64,000 bases of DNA from positions 124,001 through 188,000 of the forward strand of contig JAYXKI010000017.1 in NCBI GenBank assembly GCA_037892935.1, read 5' to 3'. This DNA comes from Phlebopus portentosus. Taxonomy: Eukaryota > Basidiomycota > Agaricomycetes > Boletales > Boletinellaceae. Of this stretch, positions 12,801 to 20,725 are shown in pieces; position 1 is the first letter of the stretch; every line of letters starts with the position of its first letter. The notes beneath the pieces were generated by a model. It saw nothing but the letters and a program-made list of their open reading frames with translations. It had not been told where the DNA came from and searched no databases. A program made the translations under genes and the position numbers.

Positions 12801-12842
12801 CCAGAAGGGCCTCTCTTTGGTGACGACGACATGAAGGATTGA
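3885..12842 (+). CDS. Element D gag-pol polyprotein (gag, protease, RT, RNase H, integrase, chromo-like domain, long C-terminal extension)
   Basis: A single 2,985-aa frame. I start it at the ATG at 3885; the frame is open a little further upstream from a GTG. In order: a long charged N-terminus rich in S/R/K/E (about 1-680); a retrotransposon gag domain (about 690-840); a CCHC knuckle CFICEQVGHMAKDC (about 961-974); aspartic protease DSG at about 1352; RT with YLDD at about 1671-1674; RNase H (TTDASHTGIGG, ending DALSR); an integrase HHCC zinc finger from about 2217; and the catalytic triad D2287, D2351, E2387 (D-X35-E). A chromo-like segment, EWVVESIDTHYG to HTWLPYEKV, lies at about 2586-2645. 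The last 340 residues match nothing I know. Gag and pol are fused without a frameshift. All catalytic residues are present and no stop interrupts it, so it may be active. Confidence 0.95.
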   Translation: MDPPKNIITLRNKEGRVREVNRDIPIVKRQYRGRRLSVGVVEEQLSPNSIRTEQTKRKESEEDTLTGGDAHRDTAAVVPPAKGRIRDAAQIFRERVERPREEPRANPANVTKEVQGTHRIDVDDNPSISNWKPAGYYPSTGPATVITSEPVKSERNLGTRTRTGEQTPMSQYSTVPSNVLSHTTADNEGFIPVSRNRRNSEGKRTSKELSTQELESAAQKVQRMFTDMRLEFGLDESNRFVVAPRGESNIPLKEAVKKLNEELNNPPREGSRKSDKVEEENEDDQFSVFSTQTDSKSKAERKADRRAQKEEKRFQRRAEEIREWASASAVGLPISSGSLRVSGYDQESMSQDTKTPAKFKGKLPDPDNYGNVGLAFTSISDIDQQMEYLQAIKFRRMQEQEEERMRAKEARTQTFRSGYAGPSTWDASSPDQLIEKEKKEKQRTHRRYKSKSRSPSKEHNREFDRKKEKNIKRDPSEHGDRHEYSTRQFHRGPPESPDHSSDESSDDKRRGKAPKDSDTGNESKLSDELSDSELDGPRQSVRKIAILAGRHKSRVQETKKAKNREKRDKRHEKEKKERHTGRFASIKPSENLGHQSFLKQAIRRSSRKPTSPSSSNPSSSSSSSSDDSDYSSDDTLMEPSSINSSDSEHTKSKKKRAKRRWKKNMLLLKIQSQGVKAIPPTPYDGEANLTKFNKFVVETNLYMRQTGLERLPRQQVGVLPSFLKGKAMEFYRQKVGIEDQKWTLSKFYTELMNYCFPTNYSEDLRRQFQHMRQGRKDIQKYLYEMEVMAENLGDISTRELIRRVWEGLHPEYQRQLRLDNLSPDTVSYEDLHDRLDSIERANEAIGVKWHEGIYTKNYSQQNLRSERPEERKHSPNVKGKQPWKNRRRFEESERSRAKPSHRNVSANSTNIRPNNAKNKDRDERNKKKGAPKKDRRPKTENPYVKKWSKEKLDEMRAKNQCFICEQVGHMAKDCPTKSTVKMETTLPSTSNAVTVNYAALDKLRSMNRDEQYLDLEVVTQGASSSAGQHTINASMIYVDETEYDEPDDELESDPMSYELIRDMFRLSRTDLLNTNHFVTYQSNASERELNVKPLKHHTGKFTKPRMIRCNGKKPWEYKDAFSYGAIECLKNGIPYPFDRKCVKKWKHQYGISKRFQVTRVNDEYFCVEDWWDRDEFMLPVELAYMPEFDIRTWYALGREARYSPDVVNTNGVREEIEDIFNPRLFDHLDEPGIEQYFEPRLFDLDVPWNNQQVINLLRGYSEQECEFLVYCALAYLVHGILERANENTVTKIKYEYIVRSYSVNAVQTKKNVHSVPMLERTSAYAKDFKRSIPSPIVVIVHLEGQPARALVDSGSLADFVSSKFADQIGLRRIPLAKPLAVQLAAQGSRTKVNYCALAELKFGSVKCKRHFDIMNLDNYDIILGTPFLYQHKVSIGFNQPRIWIESSDPLPLEGEQITNLSSMVIDTYERELEKCRLEIKEYARDLFKDASQTSLPPLRAINHSIPLIDETKKYKFRRSTCPDPLREQWKEKRKDYIQSGRWKVVTGSNAMPMLLLQKPRKNKDEPIRLRTVVDLRDRNANTRKLSSPLPDIESVLRRVASKKYRSLIDGKDAYEQIRVVPEHVSRTIFNTPDGTMVSQVMQLGDCNSGATYQALMNHIFQPYLGDWMDIYLDDLVIYSDTVEDHIRHLKIVIDILRKEQFYLSEHKMQLFQSELRILGHIVDDNGIRMDPHKIDSIQKWKVPSSKDSLKRFLGAVGYLAPNIPQLRIPMGVLTNISGETARFRWSFTEQRAFDQIVKLVHDFQNHHRVVLQYGKNAPPINVTTDASHTGIGGIISQGEDWQNAKVAAFYSAKLNSAQQNYPVHDKELLAGVETMLRHKNLLQGAHFRWFTDHKPLQHLFEQPNLSGRQARWIEKLSDFDFEVIYVAGTENILADALSRIYAEDLPGTVRTRPEYTNQIDEDDIPILSRLENKGASPILVNPTHILHMYSIPIHENMDRLSNIAMNVPKRLRITFKRGEQQDNLSNIQEGGMQRPRIKKVTLRIRNRDTPSNNGLDDRQNDLREKDATQQKDRLTDLSSEPITGNSKTIQDRPHAPIPSEPSQVATSESTHTGKEMDTIDPQFPTIQSDTQNLQQSIEPTLTDVIAQAQPQIQFPNCLKNRFHEDQFFKLIMENPAHYKNFHVENGLIFRREGERYLLCIPKILINNRSAREIVIEHAHSILAHLGARKTLQYLRDQVWWKEMVSDISSYCDSCHTCKISKPNHQRPYGLLNPLNAPTRPWQTIGMDFVGPFPESKNRLSSFDMICTIVCLLTGMVHLLPCKQTYRAKEFAELIFENVYKLHGLPESIVSDRGSLFTSTLWKHLNKLLNVKLRLSSAYHPQTDGATERMNKTIAQMLRQCVSPNQKDWVMKLPMIEFAVNSARSETTGYAPFFLNYGRMPRSMIWNDPSQDEYPGVRTFALKLKEAIMSAHDSILQARVKQTRQANRHRRMSPFEIGDLVYLSTKNMNLPKQRARKLVPKFIGPYKILRVAGNDSYEIDLPRSLKNRGIHPIFHASLLRIHMPNDDRLFPGRDISQVTNLEDGTNEWVVESIDTHYGKGTDSLFKVVWKAGDHTWLPYEKVKHLEALNTYLEVLGVDSIENLPMGNDEPDTDDPQITVHTVWVEHEAILASLHVNNVYQLKDSHKKHWKKFRRISKTLTMNSDSLPVNFFAPNSNVPNAPPERFTEPDTGPITQSWATFDTATSTSYVFLAAELRKVFEFHRYIETNSIPPGVNQPERYLIIRRLYNGHVPDFYALAALPPFADPRHLAEAIQNHFDYSRRKNLASNQGIQLILYSRTSLVLSLNNSPTGSKVREARFREGSAPYSRRNRAAQRKLTPGIEKRPDEPKVGDDTTLSLIRPAVLPNLASSSKFDGPSQPSVRVPNTLTHSQSAAQVVDTTPSTSMTFMTSKSANLPTTGTSFSNVPARSSTPIPEGPLFGDDDMKD

Positions 12843-13085
12843 GGACAAGTAACGTTAATAGTACATTGCTGCGCGAGATGTGATATGTGTGCTACTCTCC
12901 TCTATGCTGCTTATGTAAACTCTTTTTACGGAAATGATCGGCGAAGTCGATCGTTTACCCGATCGACTTGTCTTAGATATGTTTTATGCCGTCCTTATGA
13001 ATTCACACTTGGAATATAAATTCTATACATAGATTATGTTTATTCCATTATGCTACTTTACTATAAGAACTTGTAGACAAGTTCT

Positions 13086-13095
13086 GGAGGGCGTA
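13086..13095 (+). other. Element D polypurine tract
   Basis: GGAGGG followed by CGTA directly before the right LTR, on the coding strand. This is the usual place and base make-up for the plus-strand primer. Confidence 0.6.
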
Positions 13096-13406
13096 TGTGA
13101 CGAAGTAACCGTCACCATGCTTTCCTCCATAGGGTTCCGCAGCGTAACGCAGACGTTACGCGCGGAACCATATGACTAAGTATCTTACCAATAGCTTATG
13201 TGAGCGCGACCCTATGCATTTAGTTAGCTTTAGTTTTCACGTTTCCCCCATGTGTAGTTTAGTTTATATAGCTGGTAGATAGCAAATGTAAGAGGGATTC
13301 TTCCCTCTCGACTATCACTCTAATACTACGGTTAATCCAGTCAGTAACGGTGTGATCTGAGTGCCAGAGGAATCTCTCGTGTGACCGAATCTTACCATTC
13401 GTCACA
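13096..13406 (+). repeat. Element D 3' LTR (311 bp)
   Basis: Same sequence and length as 3380-3690, followed by the second GAGCG target copy at 13407-13411. Confidence 0.97.
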
Positions 13407-13411
13407 GAGCG

Positions 13412-13538
13412 TGACCGTGAGGTGAGAGGCGAATGTAACGTAACAACGACCGCCGAGTCTAAAATGCACACCAGAAACCGTCCCAAGCAAATCGATTTCC
13501 TCCCATCCACACTCATCCGCAAGTATACCACGTCCATA
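13412..13538 (+). promoter_or_regulatory. Short 5' region of the E2 gene, formerly a shared divergent promoter
   Basis: Only about 130 bp separate the 3' LTR of element D from the E2 start codon. The other half of the original intergenic region is at 3229-3379. I saw no clear TATA box. The LTR now lies where distal promoter sequence would have been for both genes. Confidence 0.5.
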
Positions 13539-14689
13539 ATGGCCCCCGCTCCCAATGCTGTGAGTTGCTTCCGCATATGTTCTCGTTCATGGACCAATGG
13601 GCATGCAGATGACATTAAAGCGGATTAACCGTGAAATAAAAGACCTCGAGAAGGAAGATCTCGGTGACATGTCCCTAGAACCTACTGAAGATAATATGTT
13701 CGTCTGGAAGGTATGTTTAATACGTTCCTTTTGCTCTTGGGCTCAAGGTGTTCATCAGGAATGATCACAGGCATCCATCCCCGGTCCCGAGGGGAGTCCT
13801 TACGAAGGTGGCGTATTTATTCTGAGAGTTGAGTTGGCACCGGATTATCCGTAAGTACTAATGCTTCGATCCTCACGTTCGTGCACTCATTTACAGCCCC
13901 TTAATAGTTTCACTGCCCCCAAAGTTACCTTTGTGACTCGGTGAGCGTGCAGAGCGGTTCTGCCTTTGACCTGTGTTCTTCTCAGCATTCCATTGACCAC
14001 CATACGCCGCTGTACTCAGAATATACCACATGAATGTTTCCGATAGAGGAGGCATATGCATCGATATTCTCAAGCAGAACTGGTCCCCTGCTCTCTCGCT
14101 CTACAAAGTGCTCCTCTCCCTCTCGTCGTTACTGACAGATCCAAACCCAAGTACGTAATGATTTCTCATGTCAATCAAATGCGATACTAATGCGTGCTGT
14201 TCCAGAGGACCCTCTTGGTAAGGCTATGTATGAGTGTTGCTTCCGGAATTGAGAGTCTTATGAAAGCGTGCAGTACCGTCTATCGCATCCGAGTATATCC
14301 GGAATCGAACAAAACATGACAGTACTGCTCGGGAATGGACACGACTGTATGCTCAGAAGCCTAAAGAGACACCGGTTACGCTTCCTAATGGCAAGGGTAA
14401 AGCCAGGGTATCGGCATCGACTTCGCGTAACGAGGAAAATGCACGAACGCGACGCAACGCTCGACAATCGCAGGCCGGTCAAATGACTAATATTAATGGA
14501 GGAGTAATAGACCTGAGCGATTTGGAAGGGCAACAGGTTACTTCTCAGGCTTCCCAGAGAACAAGCACACGAACTCGGGCTGGTGGAACGAAACGCAAAC
14601 GTGGACCAGATGACACAAATGAAACCGTTGGGGCCGCTTCCTCCCGGAGACGAATGCTTGCAGATGATGTTATTATTATCGAGGATTAG
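13539..14689 (+). CDS. Ubiquitin-conjugating enzyme E2, Ubc4/5-like, with basic C-terminal extension
   Basis: Seven exons: 13539-13559, 13609-13710, 13771-13850, 13908-13940, 14020-14150, 14206-14217 and 14274-14689. They sum to 795 nt, giving 264 aa. The UBC fold covers about residues 8-160: [73 protein letters not shown]. The catalytic cysteine is near residue 92. The conserved HPN tripeptide before it reads HMN. The C-terminal 100 residues are low complexity, basic and serine rich, with KRKRG and an acidic end (VIIIED), so nuclear location is possible. The enzyme would carry activated ubiquitin from E1 to E3 ligases. Exon 6 is only 12 nt long. Confidence 0.9.
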
Positions 14690-14922
14690 TGTACAACTTG
14701 TATACAATGCACCTGCCAGCTTTTCGTTGTACTTCTCGTGTAACGCATATTTTGGAGGTACTCTAGACAATGGTACGATGTAATGGGACCAACGATTAAG
14801 TTTGGCTTTTAGACTTCGTGAGAAATAATTGACATATAAGGGTCTTTCGAACTCTACCTTTCTTCTTGTGTTCGTTCAGCTCAACTTTTCACTCGCAGCC
14901 TTTTGCTCATATCCGTAGAAGA
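14690..14922. other. Intergenic region between the E2 and Utp22 genes
   Basis: About 230 bp with no further gene. The genes are in tandem, so this holds the E2 3' end and the Utp22 promoter. Confidence 0.6.
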
Positions 14923-17900
14923 ATGGCGCAGGATCTCAGGTTGAAGAGAAGAAAGGAAGGCCAAACCTTACCTGCGTCTAATGGAAAGAAGGTTGGCACT
15001 ACGTTTTTTGCTTAATTCTTCATTGTTTATCCTAGGTGCTTGCAGAGAAAAAATGCACCTGTTGATTTGCGAAGTGATACTGAAGAGATGGAATCAGTAG
15101 TCGAAGAATCGGACGTAGGTGAATTCGAGGGTTTGGACGGAAATGAAGAGGATCGGGAAGGAACAACGTCGGGGGAGGAGGCAATAACTGAAGACACGGG
15201 TACTCGTCGAGCCGGTGATAATGTCAATAAACCTCCCACACGCGATGAGCTTCGCAGCATCAAGGAAGCTTCGGACTTGTATAAGTCAAATACATTCAAG
15301 TTGGCCGTGCGTGTTCCGTAGGAATCACCTCACGCTCATGTAAATTGATGCTGCGCATAGATTGATGCCCTTCTACCAAACGTCAGGCCGAAGGAATCAC
15401 GAATAAGGCCTCTCGATGAATTTCTTCGCCTTTTGTATGCAGCGCTCATGTCCCTATCACCGATTTCTCCTTCGCATCCATTAGATGCTTCAAGAAACTT
15501 GACAAAACGGGGTATAGCAGTACCGTATCCTCCACCTCAGCCGTCGGAGGAGACAGCTTGGAAAGTCGCGTTTGAAAAGCCGAGCGATATCGTACTTATT
15601 GGAAGCTGGGCTACGAAGACGGGTGCGAAGAGTTCGAGTAGTGCTTCCTGGACGGTTGATATTGCCGTAGAAATGCCCGCTGTGCGTACCACTATGCCGT
15701 CTAACTTATATCAAAATTATCCTTATTGAGTCGTTGTGTGCAGAGCCTCTTCCAGGAAAAGGATTATTTGGACTGTCGATTCTTTCATAAGAGGGCTTAT
15801 TACCTTGCATCATTAGCTTCGGCTATTCGATCTGACGCGAGACTCCATGTCGATGTTTTCTATGACTCTCCGTTTGACTCGCGGCTCATATCTCTCATAT
15901 TAGTTCCTCGAAAGGGTTCGTACACTATTTTGTATAGAACGACCATGGTCTGAAAAGGTGCCGCACTTTTCAGATGAATCACCGACCAATTTCTCAAAAC
16001 TGAACGCACATATACGCCTCCTGCCTGTCCTGCCACCTCTCAGTCCCGTGTCGTTGCACCATCTGTCCCCAATGCATTGTAATCTTCGTGTCAAACTCTC
16101 CGAGCCCGATACAAGCACTTTATCGCAACCCACTCCAATATACAACTCCGATCTTCTCATGTGCGCATCAGCTCGCGAACGCCTTTTACGTACCCACGAG
16201 CTTGCGCAAGAGGTTTCATCGCTTCGCGATGCTCTAGCTCTCCTGAGAGTATGGGCCAATCAGCGTGGATATAGTTCAGGTCCGGGAAGTAAGGCTGTCG
16301 TTGCTGGTTTTGAATCAAGAGGCTATTTTTGGGCGACCATTATGCATGCGATACTTTCCGGTGATGAGACGTTTGGTCAGAAGGCAGTCAAAAGCGCCTC
16401 AAAACGGACTGTAGGCCGAGGTCTGAGCTCGTATCAGTTGTTCAGGGCTGCGCTAGAGTTCATTGGTAGGCACTTGTCGATCTCCCCGATTTAATCTTTG
16501 CCTCACAGCGTGGTTCAGCATCTCACGATTTCAGCTCGGAGCCAATCTTCCTTAAAGGTTGTACAAGGGTATGCTCTTTTCAAGTTCCGAGGAACTGATC
16601 TGATTTGTGGTTAGTTTCCTCCAGGTACTTACGAGACTCAGACCGCGGTGCTTGTGGATAACTGCTCCGTCAATATATTAGCAAATATACCTGCGGCCTC
16701 GCTTAATCTCGTGTGTATTTTGCCAAAAGGTGTCATTATTGCTTTGCTAACGCAAATATCCTATAGCTTCGGCGAGACGCTAAAGTTACTCTTAATACAC
16801 TTAACAGTAGCCCGATTGGAGCGTCTGTGGATCCCTTCGATGAAGTTTTCCTTCGGGATCGAAGACAACTCTTGACGCGCTTTGACGTAGTGTTACGGTG
16901 CGCCGATACTTCCGAAGGAATATGAAGAATAGGTACTGATTTACTCTTGTCCCTCTTTAGTGTAGACATGAGAAAAGCGTCTTTGCGGAAGTCCAATGTT
17001 GCTGACATACTTGACCATGGCTCGCCTTCTTCTCTGATGATCCACACCCTGAGCTCCATCCTACGTCGTGCTCTTGGGGATCGCGTAAATGCCATAGCCA
17101 TCCTCTTACCAGCACGCGACCTTCGTTCATTACCTCAAGGAAATACCCTTCCAGCTCTCTCTACCGTCCACCTTGGACTAACTCTAAATGCGGAAAATGC
17201 TTTTCGTCTGGTTGATCACGGTCCAATGGCAACGGAGCAGGATAGTAAGGAAGCCATCGAGTTCCGAGACCTATGGGGTAGCAAGGCGGAGCTGAGGCGT
17301 TTCAAGGACGGTCGAATCGCCGAGAGTGTTGTATGGGAGGTGAAAAGCGTTGATGCTCGCTCACGTATACCTGCCGACGTTGTGTGCCATATTCTCGCTC
17401 AACACCTTCGGTTGGATCCAATTCGAGATATTCGGACCTTCCAGAAGGATTTCGATGATCTTCTCCGTGTGCCAGATGCATTTGCACAGCGGGTTGTTTT
17501 GCCTGGCGTGCAGCCGGGCTTTAGGAGCGCGATGACGGCGTTTGATAATTTGGTTCGGCAACTGAAGAACCTTGACGAGGAGATTCCGTTGGCGGTTCTC
17601 AATGTTAGTCCCGTCTCTAGCGATTTGCGATATACAGGCATCTTCGCCCCGATCCCTATCCCTCCGAAGAGCGCCGGGTCGGTAGCTTGCACGATGCGCT
17701 ATCTCCCTTTCATAGAGATTATCATACAGTTTGAACGATCAGGAAGATGGCCGGACGAGCTCATTGCCATTCAGAAGATGAAACTCGCGTTCTTCGAGCA
17801 GATCGCAAACGCGTTGATGACGAAGGTGTCGGGTTTGCGGGCCAACATCGTCGCCTGCACCCAGCAAGCGGCCCTGAGCAACTTGGATACCGCCTATCTG

Positions 17901-19272
17901 GAAATTGTTACTCCTGAAGGTTGGGCATTCGCTACATGGATATGGCATGATCGCGAAGCGACTTTACTAAATCGCATCAATGAGAAAAGGAGGCCCGGCA
18001 TGCCGAACGGTGTTTCGTCTAGTTCAGTTGTCAAATCGAATGAGCATAATGACAGGCAGCTTGCATCAAAAGCGTACGAAATGTATGTGAGGCACTACTT
18101 ACATGCACCGAAGCATCATCGTGCAGTGGCAAGTTTGTGTCATCGATTTTCGGCTTTCGCTGGTACAGTGCGACTTGTGAAGCGTTGGTTCTCTGCACAC
18201 TGGATATCAGCTGAGCACGTCACTGACGAAACTATCGAGCTTCTCTGCGCGTATGTATTTGTCGGAAACTCGGTGTCAGGATCGCAAGGTGATAAAGCAC
18301 ATGTGGACGTTCCGGGTTCTAAAGAACTTGGATTCTTTCGTGTTCTGACGTTTTTGAAAGAGTGGGCTTGGGAGTCAGGGCTTTTTGTTTCTCTGTACGA
18401 ATCCGACGAAAACATGGATAACGAAGGCGGACTTGCTGCTGTGCATGTAAAGGCAGGATCGGGAAATGGAGCCTGGACCATTACGACAAGCGCAGACCAC
18501 TCGGGACGCGTCTGGACAGCTGAGGGCCCAGACGCGGTTGTTGCGCGAAGGATAAAGGCACTGGCAAGCGCGAGTCTCGAGTACGCGATAGTTCATGAAA
18601 GGGAAGGGTTTGTACCCAAGGTCAGTTAGACTCGCTATCTTTTAGTCCGTTCCTGTGAGGGCTCTTCTAATTCTTTTCTCAAGTCACTGTTCCTTCATCC
18701 GACCAGCGATTATGACATTCTCATCCGCTTGAAACCCGAAGTGCTATGTCGCGCGCATCAAAGTCTTGATCCGGGAGATGTACCAAAAAGGAGATATGCG
18801 AATATCCCGGCAGTTGCTTCGGAGGACGATGAGCTATTGCGAGTTAGTTTTGACCCTGCATTGATGTTCTTCAATGATCTCAAAGTGAGTGAATCCATAA
18901 ACGAATAAGCCTCTGACCTGTTAAATGACTATATTTTCTCACAGCGTATTTATCACGGTACACTTGAGTTTTTCTTCGACCCGTACGGTGGAAGCGCGAT
19001 TGGCGCCGTCTGGGATCCAAGTTTATTCGAGGAGCGGCCTTTCCGCGTACTCGCTGATTATTCGACGATGCCTTCGGTAAGCGGCTATGACCGAATCTTT
19101 GGTATCGAGGGTCCGTTGCTTATATTGCTTGATATCACAGAAAAGTGATGAGAACTCGAAGCGGAAGTCGAAAAGGACAGTTGTTTTGAACCAGACAGCT
19201 GTACTTGCGGAAATTCAGAGACTTGGAGAGGGACTTGTGAAAAGCATTGAGGTGCAGCGCAGTCGACCATGA
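14923..19272 (+). CDS. UTP22: Utp22/Nrap family nucleolar protein (small-subunit processome)
   Basis: Twelve exons: 14923-14991, 15046-15306, 15361-15681, 15744-15915, 15974-16465, 16519-16568, 16615-16710, 16767-16897, 16961-18620, 18684-18884, 18945-19076 and 19141-19272. Their sum is 3,717 nt, giving 1,238 aa, usual for the family. Recognisable parts are an acidic N-terminus, ELYKSNTFKL-type start (SDLYKSNTFKLAIDALLPNVRPKESRI), SWATKTGAK, LALLRVWANQRGYSSG, the central ELRRFKDGRIAESVVWE, KRWFSAHWIS, and the C-terminal FFNDLKRIYHGTLEFFFDPYGGSAIGAVW. Nrap domains are inactive relatives of polyA-polymerase-like nucleotidyltransferases. Utp22 with Rrp7 works in the UTP-C/CURI complex in 18S rRNA processing in the nucleolus. 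All introns are 46-76 nt, and several donors are GTGCGY. Confidence 0.95.
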
Positions 19273-19566
19273 CCCATGAGGAAACGAAACGGGTGCTTTG
19301 TAGGAAAGTATTCTAGAATGTATTTTATTGGATGAAGGGGAGCCGAGAATAAATGATGAGAAAAAAGATATATTGCCGAAGTGTGCCAAGCAATAATTGT
19401 TGGTTACTGATACTGAGCTGATATATATATATATTCCTTCCCGACCATTTCTTGTTGGCCTCTTCTCTCGTCTCGTCCTTCATCTTAGCGCTCCTCGCCC
19501 GCCGCTCCTTTGCAGGCCTCACACTCTTTACTGTTCCCTCATCGCCCTGACAGATAAACAACAACA
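19273..19566. promoter_or_regulatory. Utp22 3' flank and LysM gene promoter
   Basis: It contains an alternating TA run (TATATATATATA near 19422-19433) about 135 bp upstream of the LysM start codon. A CT-rich stretch with CTTCATCTT and CTCCTCGCCC follows, and then ACAACA before the ATG. TATA-like sequence plus a pyrimidine-rich initiator is a common fungal promoter layout. Confidence 0.5.
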
Positions 19567-20241
19567 ATGTTCGCTCAGCTCCTTATCTCTTCTGCCGTCG
19601 CAGCCCTCCCGTTGCTTGCCAAAAGTAAGTTCCTCAAGTTTTCGAGTTTTACGTTGGTGACCAGAGGTCGAATGCATCCTCTTGCCGTCAACAGCGGCAC
19701 TCGCAGCCGACTGCGCACGCACATACACCGTTGTTGAGGGTGATATTTGCGACAGCATCTCGGCTGCGAACAACGCATCGACGTACCAGCTCGCCGCCGT
19801 CAACTCAGGCACTATCGACTCGACCTGCAGCAACCTTGCCATTGGTAGCTCCATCTGCCTTGGCACCGTCGGCGAAGATTGCCAGACGACCTACGTCGTC
19901 CAGGAGGGAGATACGTGTGACCAAATTGCCTCTGCGCATGGTATCAACACCACCATCCTCTACACGAATAACCCGAACATTGATGACGCATGCTCGAACA
20001 TTTACATCGGAGAGGTGAGCCATTCCTTCCCTTCTACTGTTGGTCGTTGATGGCGAGACATGAAAAACGTCTATTGTAGGTTCTTTGTGTATCTGACTCT
20101 GTCCTCGTCCCGCCCATCCCATCGAGCGGTATCCCGGCGACAACCATCCCTGCCACCGCCGTGAACCCTACACAAACCGCTAATTTCGTATCCCAAGATG
20201 ACGAGGACGATGAGGACCTTCCATGGTGCGACGAGCTCTAA
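19567..20241 (+). CDS. Small secreted protein with two LysM domains
   Basis: Three exons, 19567-19624, 19695-20014 and 20080-20241 (540 nt, 179 aa). A signal peptide is evident (MFAQLLISSAVAALPLLAK, then ALAA). LysM 1 starts at about residue 28 with YTVVEGDICDSISAAN and ends IGSSICL. LysM 2 starts near 78 with YVVQEGDTCDQIASAHG and ends IYIGEVLCV. Paired cysteines in each are typical of fungal LysM proteins. A proline/threonine-rich linker leads to an acidic tail (QDDEDDEDLPWCDEL). Such proteins bind chitin or related glycans outside the cell. In plant- or mycoparasitic fungi they hide chitin from host receptors; here the role is unknown. Confidence 0.9.
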
Positions 20242-20725
20242 ATACACACTTTGCATAGCACCTCGTCATTCTTGCATTCGCATCTGTCGCCCACACTCAC
20301 TTGAACCCCATCTATTATCGTCAAGTCTTCATCCATGATGCTCACCTGCGATGACATACGCATCAGCTACATACCCCATTAACTCTTTTCTTACCTATCT
20401 CTGCTGGCTTGATGCCAAGCAACCTTTCCTCTTAGCTATCTCTTTAGCTTTTTCTAAGGTTGTGGCATCGGTCGTAATTTCATTTTCTTGCGTGCCATAT
20501 ATACCATGTTTTGTTTCGGTTTCGGATTTCTTAGCGCCAGACAAGTCTACTTTCGCTTCTTCGCATACGCATGTACTGCTGCTAGCAGGGAAGAATTATA
20601 TGATTGATCATTTTGGACTGGTAGGAACGCATTACAGAAACACTGAGTAGGGATGTGAGGGCTTATACAGTAGGAGCCATATTGATAAGGTGACACAAGG
20701 CAGGTAAACCTTGCAGGGCATTTTA
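20242..20725. other. Convergent intergenic region
   Basis: About 480 bp between the 3' ends of the LysM gene (plus) and the C6orf136-like gene (minus). I see no gene in it; it should hold the two 3' UTRs. Confidence 0.6.

Larger units (their letters stand above)
3380..13406 (+). mobile_element. Element D: complete, apparently intact Ty3/gypsy LTR retrotransposon
   Basis: The element is 10,027 bp long: two 311-bp LTRs, one uninterrupted gag-pol frame of 2,985 codons, a purine-rich GGAGGG tract just before the 3' LTR, and a perfect 5-bp target duplication. The two LTRs are identical over their full length by eye, so the insertion is recent. No TGG-type tRNA primer site follows the 5' LTR directly; the internal region starts TATTTTTGACTG, so priming may be by another route. 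It sits between the divergent CSC1-like and E2 genes, about 130 bp upstream of the E2 start codon. Confidence 0.97.
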
